The notes under the pieces: model-generated
Told to the model about the DNA's origin: nothing
The model's input: only the letters and a program-made list of their open reading frames with translations
The model's database searches: none
Assembly: GCA_013215445.1 (NCBI GenBank)
Contig: JABSRA010000006.1
Coordinates: 124,001-188,000 of the forward strand
Direction: 5' to 3'
Origin: Oceanospirillaceae bacterium
GTDB lineage: Bacteria > Pseudomonadota > Gammaproteobacteria > Pseudomonadales > Balneatricaceae
DNA length: 64,000 nt
Position numbers and translations under genes: made by a program
Part shown: positions 1-8,606 of the stretch, piece by piece
Layout: each line of letters starts with the position of its first letter
Position numbering within the stretch: position 1 is the first letter of the stretch

Positions 1-84
1 ACGCGGTGAATCCCATGGAGAGGGGCCAATGATCCGCGTAAAATTGGCCGCGAATGGCGAGTCCCTTGCAAGTGTCTGACAGAA

Positions 85-176
85 CTACCGTGTCCTGCTA
101 TCGTCCCTTAGCAACATCCATGTCGGCAAAGCTACCGCGTCCTGCTATCGCCCCTTACCAACATCCATGTTGGCAA
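85..176. repeat. Two-copy 45-bp imperfect direct repeat
   Basis: Bases 85-129 and 132-176 match at 41 of 45 positions, with a period of 47 bp. The second copy contains a near-perfect hairpin, CCAACAT-cc-ATGTTGG, around 159-174; the first copy has a weaker version. The rest of 1-391 holds no convincing gene, only the leader of the following methyltransferase gene. The function of the repeat is unknown. Confidence 0.75.
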
Positions 177-391
177 CCAGGGCATTGTCTACCACTAATA
201 ATCCTGTACGCCAGGGGAGTCTGTGAGCTGTTCGCTGCTTTCCTCGTCTGATCAGCTACTAATTCCATTTTTCCATTGTATAGAGCAAGTATCGGGTCGA
301 GATTAAACGGTAAAATACTTATCCTAAACGCTAATGATTAAATTAATGGAGCAGAGCATGCTGATGATCACGGTTATCGTAGGGAGATTTA

Positions 392-1246
392 ATGATGTCT
401 AAACAGCCCTCATCCTATTATAAAATTGCCGAGGCTATCGATTACCTCCACAATAATTTTAAACAGCAACCTTCTCTGGCTGAGATCGCCTCCAGTGTAC
501 ACTTAAGCCCTTTTCATTTTCAGCGCATGTTCTCCGATTGGGCTGGCGTTAGTCCTAAAAAGTTTATGCAATTTTTGAGTGTCGAATACGCCAAAGATCG
601 GCTGAAAAATCATCGAGAAAGTCTGTTGGAAACTGCGTTACAAACCGGTTTGTCCGGGCCTAGTCGACTCCATGATTTGTTTGTCACTATTGAGGGTATG
701 ACTCCAGGGCAATATAAACAAGCGGGTTTGCAGTTGGTCATAAACTATTATCTATATCCAACGGTGTTTGGTGAGGTTTTAATTGCGTCGACTTTAAGAG
801 GAGTGTGTCATGTTGGATTTGTAGCAACGCTTGAAGAAGGCGTCGAGCTATTAGCGGCAAAATTTCAGCAGGCACAGTTACAACACGAATCAGATGCACT
901 GCAGCAGGCTGCCTTAAAAGTTTTTCAACATGATTGGAGTGCGCCTTATACTCCTAACACTAAGGTTAAGCTGCATCTAAAGGGGACTGATTTTCAGTTA
1001 AAAGTGTGGCAGGCGTTACTCAGCATTCCCGTCGCTAGTTTAGCGACTTACGGACAGCTTGCAACATCGATTGGAACCCCTAAGGCCTCTCGAGCAGTAG
1101 GCACGGCAATATCAAATAACCCAGTGGCATTTTTGATCCCCTGCCATCGAGTGATCAGAGCGACCGGGCATTTTGGAGAATATCGTTGGGGGAGTACCAG
1201 AAAATCTGCCATGATTGGCTGGGAAGCGGCACAGCATTATGGCTGA
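392..1246 (+). CDS. AraC-type HTH / methylated-DNA-protein cysteine methyltransferase (Ada C-terminal type)
   Basis: DNA repair protein predicted to move the methyl group from O6-methylguanine to its own cysteine. Residues about 10-110 form an AraC-type double helix-turn-helix. Residues about 120-280 form the methyltransferase domain, with the acceptor motif PCHRV (Cys about 251) and the downstream GEYRWG segment. The protein has the E. coli Ada layout without the N-terminal zinc domain, which is encoded by the next, overlapping gene. AGGGAG lies 6-11 bases before the ATG; a second ATG follows immediately. As the HTH is kept, autoregulation is possible, but the usual methylphosphotriester switch is not in this polypeptide. 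Confidence 0.92.
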   Translation: MMSKQPSSYYKIAEAIDYLHNNFKQQPSLAEIASSVHLSPFHFQRMFSDWAGVSPKKFMQFLSVEYAKDRLKNHRESLLETALQTGLSGPSRLHDLFVTIEGMTPGQYKQAGLQLVINYYLYPTVFGEVLIASTLRGVCHVGFVATLEEGVELLAAKFQQAQLQHESDALQQAALKVFQHDWSAPYTPNTKVKLHLKGTDFQLKVWQALLSIPVASLATYGQLATSIGTPKASRAVGTAISNNPVAFLIPCHRVIRATGHFGEYRWGSTRKSAMIGWEAAQHYG

Positions 1247-1532
1247 TGTGTTGAGAAGACACGCGCAATTAAGCGATCAGGATTTGATCAAGCTACTGCG
1301 CAACCGACAGGTTATTTTGGCTGGCAATGCGAACCTCAAAATTTATGGCAGGTTAGACTGTGCTGCTGGGAGGCGTCTGCACAAGCGCAACAGGGTATTC
1401 TTTAGTTCGACTTCAGAGGCTGTAAAGCAGGGTTACAGGCCCTGTGGTCGGTGCTTGAAACCGGACTATTTAAAATGGAAAAATGGTAGTGAGAATTATA
1501 GCGTTTTTAGCCGTTGCCAAGGAGTGAGTTGA
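1239..1532 (+). CDS. Stand-alone Ada-type zinc-binding domain protein lacking the acceptor cysteine
   Basis: A small protein (97 aa from the ATG at 1239) resembling the Ada N-terminal zinc domain. The ATG at 1239 overlaps the end of the methyltransferase gene by 8 bp, which suggests translational coupling; an in-frame ATG at 1215 is an alternative. Cys41, Cys69 and Cys72 (the last two in RPCGRC) line up with the zinc ligands Cys42, Cys69 and Cys72 of E. coli Ada. The position of the methylphosphotriester acceptor Cys38 is Gly37 (motif IYGRLDC). It can therefore be expected to fold like the Ada domain but not to accept a methyl group there. Similar Cys-lacking stand-alone proteins exist in other bacteria; their role is not established. 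Confidence 0.72.
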   Translation: MADVLRRHAQLSDQDLIKLLRNRQVILAGNANLKIYGRLDCAAGRRLHKRNRVFFSSTSEAVKQGYRPCGRCLKPDYLKWKNGSENYSVFSRCQGVS

Positions 1533-1561
1533 TAGCGGCGCAGACCAAAAGCACCACCTTA

Positions 1562-1996
1562 TTAAAGATGCATAGAAGTGGGTTGCTGGGATTGAGAGGC
1601 TGACAATAATTTATTTTTAAGCCAGTGGGTACCTTCTTCCCGGTTATAAAAAAACTGGTAGGGGATTTTTAAGCCCTGATAAAAGTCGGATATTTTATCT
1701 TGGACAATTAACATGGCGTTTTTATCGATAAAAACTAAGGCGATTGCCACTAGCCCCAATTCTCGACGGAGTTTTGCAAAGTGATACATTGCCTGTGCAG
1801 CCTGTGGTGTATAGAGGCAGTTTTCGTGCATTAGTATTAGCTGTCCCCAGGGCTCGTCCAAATATTTAATTGCATCCACCACGTCTTCTTGATAATTCTC
1901 GACAGCTTCATGATTGAAGGGACCCGTTGCATCTACTTTTAAGATATTTCCCTGTCGACAGACGATAAACCTGCCATGAGATTCAAACATAAACAC
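1562..1996 (-). CDS. Hypothetical protein, possibly STAS/SpoIIAA-like
   Basis: 144 aa, no signal peptide or membrane segment. The alternating beta/alpha pattern (short strands FIVCRQG, ILKVDATG, QLILMHE, ALVFIDK, then a C-terminal helix) resembles SpoIIAA/STAS-like proteins of unknown function, but I recognise no signature residue. It stands alone, convergent with the Ada-like gene. Function unknown; the fold suggestion is inference. Confidence 0.6.
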   Translation of the reverse strand: MFMFESHGRFIVCRQGNILKVDATGPFNHEAVENYQEDVVDAIKYLDEPWGQLILMHENCLYTPQAAQAMYHFAKLRRELGLVAIALVFIDKNAMLIVQDKISDFYQGLKIPYQFFYNREEGTHWLKNKLLSASQSQQPTSMHL

Positions 1997-2189
1997 CCCT
2001 TGCTAAGTTATAAAGGTAGTTGTTTTATACCAAGTTGCCCAGCAGAAAAATATAGCACTGTGTCCTATTTTTTACCTTTATTGAGATTTACTTGTTAGCT
2101 TGCCACAGAAACGATGATTTAATAGGCGAGGCAATGGCGGTGAGTTGATTCAACAGGTGTGGGTGATTAATGCTCTTAAATTAGGTGGG

Positions 2190-3461
2190 ATGACGTTGCA
2201 GAATCTTGAACGAGTTATCGAACAGTTATATAAACAGCAGTCAGCTAAATTGCTGGCGGTATTGACCCGTCTATTTGGTCCTCAACACTTCTCGCTGGCA
2301 GAAGATGTCCTACAGGAGGCGTTTACTAAAGCGTTGTCTGTTTGGAAAAAGCAGGGTATACCTGATAAACCAGAGGCGTGGCTGTTTAGCACTGCAAAAA
2401 ATGCCGCATTAGATGTGATTAGACAGCACAAGAACAAATGGGTATTTGCCGAAGACTTAAAGGTGTTTTTAGAGAGTGAGTGGTCGTTAAACAGCACCGT
2501 TGAACAGCAATTTAGTGAACCAAAAATAAAAGATGATCAACTGAGAATGATCTTTGCCTGTTGTAATATGCAGCTAAAGGCAGAATATTGTCTCCCTTTT
2601 ATCCTCAAAGTTTTGTGCGGCTTATCGGTTAAAGCGGTGGCCCGTGCGCTGTTACAGCCAGAGTCGGTAATAAAGAAGCGTCTGTACCGTACCAAACAAA
2701 AATTAAAGTTACAATCGTATCAATTCCCCGAGCCTGAACAACTGAGTTCAGTGCTAGATGAAGTTCACAAGGTTCTCTACTTACTGTTTAATGAAGGGTT
2801 TCACTCCAGCGGTAAACAGCCCTTAAATCTAATGTTTTGTCACGAGGCGATAGGTTTAACTAAGCTATTGGTGGATGGGCCTAATATCGCCAATAAAGAG
2901 ACCTATAGTCTGTTGGCGCTGATGTATTTTCATCTGGGCAGGGTGAGCTCACGAGTCGATGCCCAAGGATTTAATATTCCGATAGATTTACAGGATAGAA
3001 AGCAGTGGGCAGGCGCCGATTTTGCGCGGGCAAAGCAGTGTCTTGAATTGGCCAAACATCATCAAAGCGGCGGCGCAGGGCGATTTTTTCTAGAGGCGTT
3101 AATCGCACAACAGCACTGTGCTGTGGCAAACTTCAACTTGACTAATTGGCTGATGATTGTCGAGTTATATCGACATTTGGTCTTCATTACAGGCTCGCCC
3201 GTCGCCGAGCTGAATTTATGCATAGCAATAGCCTATAGCGGTGAGATAGAAAGTGCTATTACTCAAGTAGAGCAGTTATTAACGGATAAATATCTGCGGA
3301 AATCGCATATGCCACTGGCAATTTTAGCGCATTTTAACGCCATGGCAGGGCGCGCTGATTTAGCCTATGCTCAAGCGGGCGAATCAATGCGCTTAGGTGG
3401 CACTTCACATGAGCATCGTTTATTAATGCAGCAAATAAAGCGCCAACTGGAAAATCCTTAA
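2190..3461 (+). CDS. ECF-family RNA polymerase sigma factor, ECF42-like with C-terminal TPR-like extension
   Basis: Sigma region 2 lies near the N-terminus (motifs AEDVLQEAF, KPEAWLFSTAKN) and region 4 at about 110-185. A long C-terminal helical extension of about 220 aa follows, with the GFHSSG and LALMYFHLGR segments typical of ECF42. ECF42 factors are about 400-420 aa and are typically encoded beside DGPF/YCII proteins; the extension replaces an anti-sigma factor in control. Here the neighbour is the YCII gene, in tail-to-tail orientation with a 4-bp overlap. I chose ATG 2190 (423 aa) because AGGTGGG lies just before it; an upstream TTG at 2145 is less likely. Targets are unknown. Confidence 0.88.
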   Translation: MTLQNLERVIEQLYKQQSAKLLAVLTRLFGPQHFSLAEDVLQEAFTKALSVWKKQGIPDKPEAWLFSTAKNAALDVIRQHKNKWVFAEDLKVFLESEWSLNSTVEQQFSEPKIKDDQLRMIFACCNMQLKAEYCLPFILKVLCGLSVKAVARALLQPESVIKKRLYRTKQKLKLQSYQFPEPEQLSSVLDEVHKVLYLLFNEGFHSSGKQPLNLMFCHEAIGLTKLLVDGPNIANKETYSLLALMYFHLGRVSSRVDAQGFNIPIDLQDRKQWAGADFARAKQCLELAKHHQSGGAGRFFLEALIAQQHCAVANFNLTNWLMIVELYRHLVFITGSPVAELNLCIAIAYSGEIESAITQVEQLLTDKYLRKSHMPLAILAHFNAMAGRADLAYAQAGESMRLGGTSHEHRLLMQQIKRQLENP

Positions 3462-3808
3462 CCCATCTGTTGTATTTCGCGGACTTGAACTGTCACACCG
3501 GGGAAGTTAAAGATAGGGCATTGTTTGGCAATTTCGACCGCTTCATCGATAGTGGCAGTTTTGACAATAGAATAACCACTGACTAACTCTTTGAGCTCTG
3601 AGGCGGCTATATCGGTCACTAGTTTATCGGCGCTAATATTTTTGCCACTGTAGTGCAGTGGTGATCCCCCAGTGACAAGTTTATCCTGCTGTTGCAACTC
3701 TCCCATCCATGTCCCCCACTTTTCCATCGCAGCAGCCATTTCTGCTGGGGTTGAGTTGGCGGCCCACTCTGGATTACCACCTTGGTATATCAACATATAT
3801 TCGTTCAT
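3458..3808 (-). CDS. YCII-related (DGPF) family protein
   Basis: 116 aa. The opening MLIYQGGNPEW, a GG-SPLHYSGK segment and the C-terminal CPIFNFPGVTVQVREI match the YCII/DGPF family, a ferredoxin-like fold related to muconolactone isomerase-type dimers. Such proteins are the characteristic partners and likely targets of ECF42 sigma factors, and an ECF42-like gene ends on the opposite strand with overlapping stop codons. The substrate, if any, is unknown. Confidence 0.85.
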   Translation of the reverse strand: MNEYMLIYQGGNPEWAANSTPAEMAAAMEKWGTWMGELQQQDKLVTGGSPLHYSGKNISADKLVTDIAASELKELVSGYSIVKTATIDEAVEIAKQCPIFNFPGVTVQVREIQQMG

Positions 3809-3928
3809 TTTATTACTCCATTATTGCCCAGACTTGCTGTGCAAGGTTCGGGCTAAGTTAACCAGCGCAGTTGCGATGGATCTACTCTATGACGTATGAG
3901 TGGCTAAAAAGGGGACAAAATATGATCT

Positions 3929-4693
3929 TTATTTTTGCTTGATCATGTCAATGCGTCTCAGTGATCGCTCTAACCGACTATGCTCTTTACTCTGTTCTAA
4001 TAGAACTTCTTCAACATAGGCAAAGTGGGCGTGAGAAGCGGCCTGTGCCGCCTGTGGCTCACCGGCAACAATGGCAGCCATGATGTCTTGATGTTGATCT
4101 TGAATATTATTCATTAACTTACTTTGTGGAGAGACGTCTTGCAGTGTTTCTTGGATGTGTTGGCGCACCAGCTCAAACAGGGCGCGCATCATATGTAATA
4201 ACACCATATTATGCGAGGCCTCGGCAATCGCCAAATGGAACTCTACATCGGCAATCGCCGCTGCCTTATAATCTTGTTTGGCATAACAACCCTGCAGTAC
4301 TATGTGTCTGCTGGCAATGTGCTCTCGATCGACAGCGGTACTGCGCAGAGCAGCATAATACGCGCACAATCCATCCAGGGCATGCCTGAACTCGAGTAAA
4401 TCGTACTGGGCCTCTGGATGACTAGCCAATAATTTTAACAGAGGATCAGAAAATCCCCGGGAGAGATCTTTAGTGACATAAGTACCACCTCCTTGGCGGC
4501 TCTCTAATACGCCGGTTGCCGCGAGTTTTTGAATAGCCTCACGGATCGTCGGTCGAGAGACCGAAAATTGCTCCGCCAGTGCCCGTTCAGCGGGTAATTT
4601 TTGGCCCGGCTTTAGGCTACCTTCAACAATCATGTTTTCTAACTGCAAGACGATAGCATCAGATTTTTTAGGGGTTGTTACGCTTTTGAACAT
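3929..4693 (-). CDS. GntR/FadR-family transcriptional regulator (LldR-like)
   Basis: Residues about 8-75 are the GntR winged helix (LKPGQKLPAERALAEQF, SRPTIREAI) and about 85-230 the all-helical FCD effector domain, whose metal-binding histidines fall in EFHLAIAEASHN and near ASHAHF. FadR-type regulators divergent from an alpha-hydroxy-acid dehydrogenase usually sense lactate or a similar hydroxy acid. A 7-3-7 palindrome at 4801-4817 in the intergenic space is the expected operator. The name LldR is inferred from context and not proven. Confidence 0.88.
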   Translation of the reverse strand: MFKSVTTPKKSDAIVLQLENMIVEGSLKPGQKLPAERALAEQFSVSRPTIREAIQKLAATGVLESRQGGGTYVTKDLSRGFSDPLLKLLASHPEAQYDLLEFRHALDGLCAYYAALRSTAVDREHIASRHIVLQGCYAKQDYKAAAIADVEFHLAIAEASHNMVLLHMMRALFELVRQHIQETLQDVSPQSKLMNNIQDQHQDIMAAIVAGEPQAAQAASHAHFAYVEEVLLEQSKEHSRLERSLRRIDMIKQK

Positions 4694-4800
4694 TTCATGC
4701 TCGCTAAATGGCTGATTGGGTTTTGGTGATGCAAGGGTAATAGTGCTATTGACTTGAATAAACAGCCAAGACCTTTTACAGTAGGTTAATATTATTGGTA

Positions 4801-4817
4801 AATTGGTAAGACCAATT
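4801..4817. promoter_or_regulatory. Palindromic operator for the LldR-like regulator
   Basis: AATTGGT-aag-ACCAATT is a perfect inverted repeat with the TGGT-N3-ACCA core used by FadR-type GntR proteins. It resembles the E. coli LldR operators. It lies between the divergent regulator and flavoenzyme genes. Confidence 0.8.
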
Positions 4818-4913
4818 ATAAATCATGTGATGTAAATAGCAATACTCTGTGGGGTTGTCTATCTCTGCAGAAAACATCTATTTTGCATTAAAGTAATAAA
4901 TTATGAGGTTTTT

Positions 4914-6095
4914 ATGACCAAGATCGTTGAAATTGCTGATTTTAAGCGTATTGCGAAACGCAAAGTACCTAAACTATTTTTTGACTATGCGGACTCAGGT
5001 TCCTGGACAGAGGGGACTTATCGCGCCAATGAAAGCGATTTTCAAAAAATATTATTGCGTCAGAAAATTGCAGTGGATATGACCAATCGCAGTTTAAAAA
5101 GTAGCATGATTGGGCAGGAGGTAAGTATGCCCTTCGCGATGGCGCCCACGGGTCTGACGGGTATGCAGTGCGCCGATGGTGAGATAAAAGCGGCCAAGGC
5201 CTGTGAGGAAGCGGGTATCCCCTTTACTTTATCAACCATGAGTATCTGCTCGATTGAAGATGTGGCGGAGAACACCAACAAGCCGTTTTGGTTTCAACTG
5301 TATGTGATGAAAGATCGTGATTTTATCGCCAGATTAATCGCGCGGGCTAAAGCTGCTGGTTGCTCAGCACTAGTGCTGACCTTCGATTTACAAATCCTTG
5401 GGCAGCGGCATAAAGATTTGCGCAATGGCCTGTCGGCCCCCCCGAAACTGACCCCGAAACATTTGTGGTATATGGCGCAATGCCCGCAGTGGTGTTTGGG
5501 CATGGCCATGACCAAGCGCCATGATTTTGGCAACATCGTCGGCCACGTCAGTGGAGTCGCCGATATGTCATCGCTGTCGATGTGGGCCGCCGAGCAATTT
5601 GATCCCCAGCTCTCCTGGGATGATATCGCCTGGGTCAAAGAGCTGTGGGGTGGGCCGTTGATTCTCAAGGGCATACTCGATCCAGAGGACGCATTAAAAG
5701 CGGCTGAAAGTGGTGCCGATGCCATTATCGTGTCAAACCACGGTGGCCGTCAGTTAGATGGTGCTAGATCATCGATTGCGGCACTGGCTGAGATCGTCGA
5801 TTTAGTCGGCGATAAAATCGAAGTGCATATGGACGGTGGAATTAGATCTGGCCAAGATGTACTCAAAGCATTGAGTTTAGGGGCGAAAGGGGTCTATATG
5901 GGTCGTCCGTTTTTATATGGTTTAGGTGCTGATGGACAAGCTGGTGTCGCCAAAGTGATTGATATCGTGCGCAACGAGTTAGACATTACGATGGCGCTGT
6001 GTGGCGAGCGCAATGTTACCGACCTAGGCCGACACAATATCGACAGGCACAGTGAACTTGTGACTCAGTATCAGATTGATTTGAGTAAAAGGTAG
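4914..6095 (+). CDS. lldD: FMN-dependent alpha-hydroxy-acid dehydrogenase (L-lactate dehydrogenase type)
   Basis: 393 aa, the usual length of the LldD/glycolate oxidase family. Predicted to oxidise L-lactate or a related 2-hydroxy acid with FMN, passing electrons to the respiratory chain. Seen: DYADSGS near the N-terminus, Tyr130 (QLY), the catalytic His276 and substrate-binding Arg279 in SNHGGRQLD, and the phosphate-binding end DGGIRSG plus YMGRPFLYG. The start ATG is preceded by TTATGAGGTTTTT with a usable GAGG. It is divergent from an LldR-like regulator, so induction by the hydroxy acid is likely. LldD is typical, but substrate specificity among family members cannot be read from sequence. 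Confidence 0.88.
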   Translation: MTKIVEIADFKRIAKRKVPKLFFDYADSGSWTEGTYRANESDFQKILLRQKIAVDMTNRSLKSSMIGQEVSMPFAMAPTGLTGMQCADGEIKAAKACEEAGIPFTLSTMSICSIEDVAENTNKPFWFQLYVMKDRDFIARLIARAKAAGCSALVLTFDLQILGQRHKDLRNGLSAPPKLTPKHLWYMAQCPQWCLGMAMTKRHDFGNIVGHVSGVADMSSLSMWAAEQFDPQLSWDDIAWVKELWGGPLILKGILDPEDALKAAESGADAIIVSNHGGRQLDGARSSIAALAEIVDLVGDKIEVHMDGGIRSGQDVLKALSLGAKGVYMGRPFLYGLGADGQAGVAKVIDIVRNELDITMALCGERNVTDLGRHNIDRHSELVTQYQIDLSKR

Positions 6096-6314
6096 CAAGC
6101 TAGCAGCTAAAAAAATGTGGTTGAGTCACTGTTTTGCTGGCTCAATCGCACCTCTTTATGTTGTTTCGCGTAAAATTCCTCTTGGTTAATACAGGTTTAT
6201 AAATTGAGATAACACCTACTATTTGTAAAAAACTGTCGTTCAACTATCTTTAAAACCTTATTATAGCGAGTTGTTATGGTCGAAAGTTCAGTTGATTGTC
6301 TCATTGAAAATTGA

Positions 6315-6968
6315 TTGGTTAATATTGAAGCTAAGGTATATTTTTTGAAAACTAACCGCTATCGTGATGAATTAGAATCCTTGGTAATTAGAGAATTTGT
6401 GCCTGCGGGTTATCAAATAACCAAAGGTATTGAATTAGACCCAGTCCCCGAGAGCTCGAAGTATGCAGCGCTAGTTTTTTCTCTGAATGAAAAAAGTATC
6501 GTCTATCGAAAAGGTAAAGTCACTGCGGATCGACCGGGCGCATTTTTAGCCATTTGGCAACGGCCCTCGCCAGTTAATCTCAACGATAATAAACCTATGC
6601 CATTAACATCCAGGCAACTCGATTATTTAATAATCCAGGTTGAAAGTCATGCTGGCGTCACAGCAGCAGAAGCAGGGGTGCAGGGTACTAGGCATGGGCT
6701 GTTTATCTTCCCTGTTGCACTATTGGTGGAAAGAGGTATCGTCTGCTCGACAAAAAGTAAGGGTAAAACTGGCTTTCGAGTGTTTCCGCCCTGGAGTCAA
6801 GATCGAGGTGTGGTGGGTACTAAGCTGTTTTCGGCATCGGGTAAAAAAACGCAGCGCTGGCAATTGCCTTATTTCTTAGAGATTGATCAACATGGCTCTA
6901 TCGATGCCGGCGAATTAAAGAAACTGATTCCTCAGAACAATAGCCCAGTTGTCGCCAGTAAAAATTAG
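6315..6968 (+). CDS. MepB-family protein
   Basis: About 217 aa, recognised as the MepB family from the central Y-A-LVFSLNEKSIVYRKGKVTADRPGAF-like segment (positions about 55-78), the W-R-P-P motif and the GFRVFPPW motif near residue 155. MepB is encoded beside the MepRA multidrug efflux genes in Staphylococcus; its biochemical function is unknown. No ATG fits: TTG 6315 is the longest frame, and TTG 6345, with AAGG seven bases upstream, is an alternative. It is a single gene after a 219-bp gap. Confidence 0.72.
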   Translation: MVNIEAKVYFLKTNRYRDELESLVIREFVPAGYQITKGIELDPVPESSKYAALVFSLNEKSIVYRKGKVTADRPGAFLAIWQRPSPVNLNDNKPMPLTSRQLDYLIIQVESHAGVTAAEAGVQGTRHGLFIFPVALLVERGIVCSTKSKGKTGFRVFPPWSQDRGVVGTKLFSASGKKTQRWQLPYFLEIDQHGSIDAGELKKLIPQNNSPVVASKN

Positions 6969-7073
6969 AAAACGCCATCGATAGCTGCAGTTCCAAGATT
7001 TTGCTTCTTGAAATGCCCACAAGCTAGCAGCGGGCTTTAATCAACACTAGCTACTGGATTGCTTTATCAGTGT

Positions 7074-7982
7074 TCACCACTGATCCCAACTTGGATTGTC
7101 TCTGTCAAAATGTTCAATCAGGTAGTCTATGAACACACGCACTTTTTTAGGCATATACTGTCGCTCGGGAAAAACAGCATAAAGTAATTTGTTCGGCATC
7201 TTGTAGTTATTGAGTACCGGCACCAAATCACCATTTTTAATATCATTACCTGCGATAAAGGTCGGTAACCGCCCTATACCTAGTCCCTGTACCAGCGATT
7301 TTCGCAGTGCCTCGCTGTTATTTACCTGATAATTACCTGTTACCCGTATCACCTCTTCATCTGCATCTTTGATAAATCCCCATTCATTTACAACAGTATG
7401 ATAAGTATACAATATGCAATTATGCTTGATTAAATCAATCGGTTCTTTTGGTGTACCTTGGCGCGCTAAATATTCACTAGAAGCGCATAGCACACTATTA
7501 AGAGTGGTGATCTGTCTGGCGACCAGCGATGAATCTTGCAAGCTACCTGCTTGTAATGATAAATCTAGCCCTTCCTTAATAATATCAGAGCGTATATCAC
7601 TCATATCCAGGTGTAGTTCTATGTGCGGATACTGTTGCAAAAACTTTGGGATCAAAGGTGCAATATGCAGATGACCAAAGGAGACTGGGCAGCTGATGCG
7701 CAATGTGCCTTTAGGCACTTGTTGCAATTTAGTGGCGGCATATTCAGCTTCCTGTGCAAAGCGTAATGCTTGAATGGCATGCTTATAATAATTATTGCCA
7801 GCTTCGGTCAAGCTCAACTTACGGGTTGTTCTGTGCAGTAACTTCACGCCCAGCTCTGCTTCCAGTGCAGAGATACGTTTACTCACTGCGGATTTGGAGA
7901 CGCCCAGATATTCAGCAGCTTTCGAAAAACTACCGTATTCAATCACCGCAGTAAAGATAGGGATGGCACTTATTTGCGTCAT
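7074..7982 (-). CDS. LysR-family transcriptional regulator
   Basis: Residues about 1-60 form the LysR winged helix (GSFSKAAEYLGVSKSAVSKRISALE), followed by the LysR substrate-binding domain. The start is set at the ATG at 7982 (302 aa) because LysR proteins normally begin a few residues before the HTH; an upstream TTG at 8045 would add 21 unusual residues. It is divergent from the VOC and NTF2-like genes, which it probably controls, in the usual LysR arrangement. Confidence 0.9.
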   Translation of the reverse strand: MTQISAIPIFTAVIEYGSFSKAAEYLGVSKSAVSKRISALEAELGVKLLHRTTRKLSLTEAGNNYYKHAIQALRFAQEAEYAATKLQQVPKGTLRISCPVSFGHLHIAPLIPKFLQQYPHIELHLDMSDIRSDIIKEGLDLSLQAGSLQDSSLVARQITTLNSVLCASSEYLARQGTPKEPIDLIKHNCILYTYHTVVNEWGFIKDADEEVIRVTGNYQVNNSEALRKSLVQGLGIGRLPTFIAGNDIKNGDLVPVLNNYKMPNKLLYAVFPERQYMPKKVRVFIDYLIEHFDRDNPSWDQW

Positions 7983-8099
7983 ATTAGGCTTTTTTGTTGA
8001 GTTTAATTCAACAGTTATATTCTCATATTGAATATTATCAATCAATAAGAAACAAAATATACTTCAACTACCAACATTATTAAGTAGCAGGAGAGCAAA

Positions 8100-8555
8100 A
8101 TGGTCAAGCTAGAGCACGTAAATTTGGTCGTCAGTGATATTGATAAAACCGTTGATTTTATCCAGACAGCCTTTCCCGATTGGGTGGTACGAGGCCGAGG
8201 AGAAAGTGAGTGGTATGGTAATAAACGTAACTGGGTACATGTGGGTAACGATGACTATTACATTACTCTAAATGATAAAGCCGAGGGTAATAATCGTAAT
8301 CTAAAGAGCCAGACAGCGGGGCTCGCACATATTGGTTTTGCTGTCGATGATGTGGCGGCAATTTCTGCTCGCCTACAAAATAAAGGGTATCAGATAGCGA
8401 CTATTGGGGCAGATCATCCCTATCGCAAAACCATCTACTTTATTGATCCAGCAGGGTTTGAATTCGAGTTTATCCAGTATTTAAGTGAGATTCCAGAACA
8501 AAAAAATATGTATGGTGGTGAAACATCGGCAATACAACGCCTTGCTAGTGCATAA
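8100..8555 (+). CDS. VOC (glyoxalase/bleomycin-resistance fold) family protein
   Basis: 151 aa. It starts with KLEHVNLVVSDIDKTVDF and ends with the FIDPAGFEFEFIQY strand, the paired beta-alpha-beta-beta-beta modules of the vicinal oxygen chelate fold. Likely metal ligands are His5 and the Glu in the FEFEF motif. GCAGGAGAG lies before the ATG. It is cotranscribed with the NTF2-like gene 51 bp downstream and divergent from a LysR gene. Substrate unknown. Confidence 0.85.
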   Translation: MVKLEHVNLVVSDIDKTVDFIQTAFPDWVVRGRGESEWYGNKRNWVHVGNDDYYITLNDKAEGNNRNLKSQTAGLAHIGFAVDDVAAISARLQNKGYQIATIGADHPYRKTIYFIDPAGFEFEFIQYLSEIPEQKNMYGGETSAIQRLASA

Positions 8556-8606
8556 AAATAGTCACCAATCAGTATCATTAAGCAGAGAATATACAGAGGA
8601 ATTATC

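Noticed and set aside
54-251. 65-codon plus-strand frame at the left edge
   Set aside because: It overlaps the 45-bp direct repeat and has no ribosome binding site or familiar pattern.
7983-8045. Longer LysR frame starting at TTG 8045
   Set aside because: It would add 21 residues before the helix-turn-helix; ATG 7982 fits the family length.
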